Below, one piece after another: positions 61,574-64,000 of a DNA stretch of 64,000 bases. The stretch is from Flavobacterium frigoris (GTDB taxonomy: Bacteria; Bacteroidota; Bacteroidia; Flavobacteriales; Flavobacteriaceae). The translations under genes were made by a program, and so were the position numbers. The number at the start of each line of letters is the position of its first letter. Position 1 is the first letter of the stretch. The stretch covers positions 1-64,000 of the forward strand of contig NZ_FOFZ01000007.1 of NCBI RefSeq assembly GCF_900111075.1, in the 5' to 3' direction. The notes under the pieces are model-generated. The model saw nothing but the letters and a program-made list of their open reading frames with translations, was not told the DNA's origin and did no database searches.

Positions 61574-64000
61574 ATGGCATCATTAGCACAAATATACGAT
61601 TGGTTTATGACAAGCAAAAAGCCTACACAAGCTCAGTTCTGGGCATCGTGGGGTAGCTTTTGGAATAAGGGTGAGACAATCCCACAAAGCGCAATTTCTA
61701 ACCTTACGGCCAGCTTAAACGCTAAGGCGGAAAAGTCGCAAATAGACGGGCATTTTACTGATGCGAATGCGCATGCTTTGGAGTTTTCAGCCAAAGAAGA
61801 TAAGGTAAATAAAGGAGTTGCGAACGGATACGTTCCGCTTGATGAGTTTGTAAAAATAGCCAGCCAATATTTAAATATTGTAAATGATCTTGTGACTGGC
61901 GGTGCAACGTCATTGTTAAGCGCTGAGCAAGGCGTTGTTTTGCAAACACAGATTGATGGTATTAATATATTGCTGTCTTCTGACGACATTAATTTAGATA
62001 CGGTTCAGGAAGTAGTTAACGCAATAAAACAAGTAGAGACTTCGCTGGAGACTATTCTTGTTAATGATTTGACTACGGGCGGGGTTACAAAAGCATTAAC
62101 AGCTGAGATGGGGAAAAGTTTAAAAATCTTGATTGATAATAAACTTTCTACCTATATTAGTTCAAGTCAATCAATGAGTTTTGCACAAAGAAAAGATAGG
62201 ACTCTCTATGGTATTATTGACCAATATACTGGTGAAGAAATAACATTTTCTTTAGCTACAAAATATTATGATGGAAGTAATCTCAATTTGTCAAAAGTTG
62301 ATGGCGTCATGTATATAAATATTGGCTCCGAATTTTTTAAAAGAGATATAAATGATATTATAGATGTTCGATGGTTTGGTGTTAAAGGAGATGGAATTAC
62401 AGATGACTCCGCTGGGTTAATAAAAGCTTTGACTTTCTCTTCAGGTCTAAATGTAAGATGTTTTGTCCCAAAAACAACAGATTATTATCATGTGTCAAAA
62501 ACAATTAGAGTGCCATTAGTGTCAGGGCAGGTTCTTGATGTTTTTTCAAATGGTGCGTTAATTAAGCCTAATGTAATTCCGGTAAATGCATCTATTTGGA
62601 ATCTTACTCAATTTAGAGAGCATAATTTATTCTCTTTCGGACCGACCGGAACTGGTAGTGATGTGAAATTGGCTTTTACAAATAATTCAAACATAAGTAT
62701 TCATATATCTGGATTTGAGTTTGATTATTCTATAATACCGTTTATTGAAAACACTATTAACTATGATGCTGATATTGGAATTGCCCTTCAATTATCAGCT
62801 GAGAATATTGTTATAAAAGATGTTTTAATTTCTAATACTCAGGGATATGGTATTAGAAATCATGGAACAAAATATTCAGAATATCGCAATATAAGATGTT
62901 TAAATGTTGGTGGAAGAGGCCAGACGGTTGCAGGTTCTGGAGTTGATAAAGACGCATATGGTGATGCTTATTATTTTTCTTCATGTGTTGATCAAGCTAA
63001 TATTTCTCTAGAATATTGTATAGCAAAAGGAATACAATCGTACGTAAAACGGTCAAGAGTAGCGGTGACTTTTGAATATGGAATTAATAGTTCCTCTTTA
63101 AACATCAAAGGGTGTGTTTTTCAAAAGTATTCAAAAATGCTTCATATCGAAGAAGAAGGAGGTGTTTTAGCACAGATAACAACCACAATTTTTAGTGATT
63201 TTAATTTCATGGTTGCAAATACTTTAACGTTGACTACGATCTGCAATTTTAACAACTGCAAAGTAACTTTGACCTCAAGAGACACTGAAGAAAATGGAAG
63301 TTCTTTTATCTCAGGATTATTTAGTGGCGCAAAAGCTAAAATACATTTTGAAAATTCAACATTTGATCTTAATAACGAATTAGGTGCCCAGATAACATGC
63401 GGAGGAGTTAGTAATTTTTCTAATTGTTATTTTAAATTCAATAATAAAAATCAATCGTTTTCTTATACCGATGCTATTTTCCAGAGCTGCACTTTTGATA
63501 GTTTTGGAGGAGTGAATCCTTCTTTTATATTTGGAAATTATGAACTTGTAAATCCAATTTTTATCAATGCTTATGGTAGCATCAGAAACAACCAGGTTAA
63601 CTCATCGTTAAATCTTAAAGGGAATAATTTGAATTTGGTGATAAATGACGTATTAGATTCTTTTTATAACATATTTTCAGATTTCAATAAAACATCTAAA
63701 TATGTTAGAATAGACAGTACTGCCACGCCATATAGTATAACAATAAATTCAACGACCTGTCAATCTCCATTATGGAAAAGTGCTTCTAGATTATCAGTCA
63801 TTATTTATGGTACTGATATTTCACCTTCTAGAGACTTTTCTAAAGATAATTATACTTCAGGTTTCTCAAGCACTGGAGGAGGCTTATATATTGTTGATTT
63901 TAAATTTAATGGTGTCAACTGGGTTGTTGTTGGAGTGCCAAGTTTAATTGGTTCAGATTCATCTTCAATTGGAATGAAAATAAAAACAACAGATGGAGGT
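61574..64000 (+). CDS. Large tail fibre/spike protein with beta-helix domain, cut by the window edge
   Basis: From the ATG at 61574 the frame is open for at least 809 codons to the end of the window. The N-terminus MASLAQIYDWFMTSKKPTQA leads to a repeated segment (VNDLVTGGATSLLSAEQG, VNDLTTGGVTKALTAEMG) of the phage fibre type, then DVRWFGVKGDGITDDSAGLI (about residue 265-285), the start of a pectate-lyase-like right-handed beta-helix. Such domains often bind or degrade capsule or polysaccharide. The C-terminus is unknown. Confidence 0.85.
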   Translation, partial: MASLAQIYDWFMTSKKPTQAQFWASWGSFWNKGETIPQSAISNLTASLNAKAEKSQIDGHFTDANAHALEFSAKEDKVNKGVANGYVPLDEFVKIASQYLNIVNDLVTGGATSLLSAEQGVVLQTQIDGINILLSSDDINLDTVQEVVNAIKQVETSLETILVNDLTTGGVTKALTAEMGKSLKILIDNKLSTYISSSQSMSFAQRKDRTLYGIIDQYTGEEITFSLATKYYDGSNLNLSKVDGVMYINIGSEFFKRDINDIIDVRWFGVKGDGITDDSAGLIKALTFSSGLNVRCFVPKTTDYYHVSKTIRVPLVSGQVLDVFSNGALIKPNVIPVNASIWNLTQFREHNLFSFGPTGTGSDVKLAFTNNSNISIHISGFEFDYSIIPFIENTINYDADIGIALQLSAENIVIKDVLISNTQGYGIRNHGTKYSEYRNIRCLNVGGRGQTVAGSGVDKDAYGDAYYFSSCVDQANISLEYCIAKGIQSYVKRSRVAVTFEYGINSSSLNIKGCVFQKYSKMLHIEEEGGVLAQITTTIFSDFNFMVANTLTLTTICNFNNCKVTLTSRDTEENGSSFISGLFSGAKAKIHFENSTFDLNNELGAQITCGGVSNFSNCYFKFNNKNQSFSYTDAIFQSCTFDSFGGVNPSFIFGNYELVNPIFINAYGSIRNNQVNSSLNLKGNNLNLVINDVLDSFYNIFSDFNKTSKYVRIDSTATPYSITINSTTCQSPLWKSASRLSVIIYGTDISPSRDFSKDNYTSGFSSTGGGLYIVDFKFNGVNWVVVGVPSLIGSDSSSIGMKIKTTDGG

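Larger units (their letters stand above)
32185..64000. mobile_element. Mu-like contractile-tailed prophage (right end outside the window)
   Basis: Transposable-phage hallmarks are all present: S24 repressor, small Ner-like gene, MuA and MuB homologues, DUF3164 early gene, gp28-type terminase, DUF935 portal, gpF, gpG, ClpP-type protease with capsid, sheath, tube and baseplate genes. The left end is placed near 32,180-32,230, where the recombinase frame breaks and MuA-like end repeats begin. Nothing in the visible 32 kb is obviously broken, so it may be intact. The gene content indicates a Myovirus-like particle. Confidence 0.93.

Noticed and set aside
61633..61989. Minus-strand open frame of 118 codons at the start of the large fibre gene
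   Set aside because: It lies antisense within the long plus-strand fibre frame, whose repeats and beta-helix motif are convincing.

Overview
The window looks like a chromosomal piece of a Flavobacterium-like member of the Bacteroidota. The DNA is AT-rich, several genes are preceded by the Bacteroidota -7 promoter element TAnnTTTG, Shine-Dalgarno sequences are largely absent, and the gene families are typical of that group (DUF4870-PadR-PspC-DUF2807 cluster, type II-C Cas9 of about 1,430 residues, MobB-type relaxase, DUF2586 and DUF6046 phage proteins). The species cannot be named from this sequence alone.

Layout. 1-1,455: decayed ISAon1-type transposase gene, cut at its 3' end by what look like terminal repeats of a second element. 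1,480-7,778: host metabolic genes on the plus strand: malate synthase and isocitrate lyase (glyoxylate shunt), an RraA-like protein, an alanine-glyoxylate-type aminotransferase and thioredoxin reductase. 7,949-12,343: minus-strand envelope/stress cluster (DUF4870, PadR regulator, PspC protein, two DUF2807 proteins). 12,548-13,419: a DUF4442 protein and a secreted Cys/Lys-rich repeat protein. 13,427-15,070: gene-poor stretch holding the 3' half of a tRNA-Met gene, probably an old attachment site.

15,074-23,524: complete type II-C CRISPR-Cas locus: tracrRNA (minus strand), cas9, cas1, cas2 (plus strand), a bidirectional terminator, then 32 repeats of 50 bp and 31 spacers of 30 bp. The tracrRNA anti-repeat shows that the array must be read on the minus strand, towards cas2. 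23,668-25,336: AbiEi/AbiEii type IV toxin-antitoxin pair behind a perfect 15-bp inverted repeat that overlaps its promoter. 25,454-32,193: remains of an integrative mobilizable element: relaxase and MobC-like accessory gene, oriT-like hairpins, an XRE regulator, a four-gene HEPN-like cassette of two paralogous pairs (the best candidate for an undescribed system), a HTH protein and a tyrosine recombinase gene that stops after its N-terminal part.

About 32,200-64,000 (running off the right edge): a Mu-like contractile-tailed prophage sitting in that recombinase gene. It has end-repeats for MuA, a S24-type repressor with an operator region, a small Ner-like gene, MuA, MuB, a run of small early genes, a secreted-protein cargo gene, a minus-strand late block (terminase, gp36, portal, gpF with a C-terminal nuclease-like domain, tape measure, gpG), and a plus-strand late block (ClpP-type protease, capsid protein with a hydrophobic N-terminus, sheath, tube, tail chaperone with a lambda-like GGGAAAG -1 frameshift site, baseplate, tail fibres). 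No lysis enzyme was recognised within the window.
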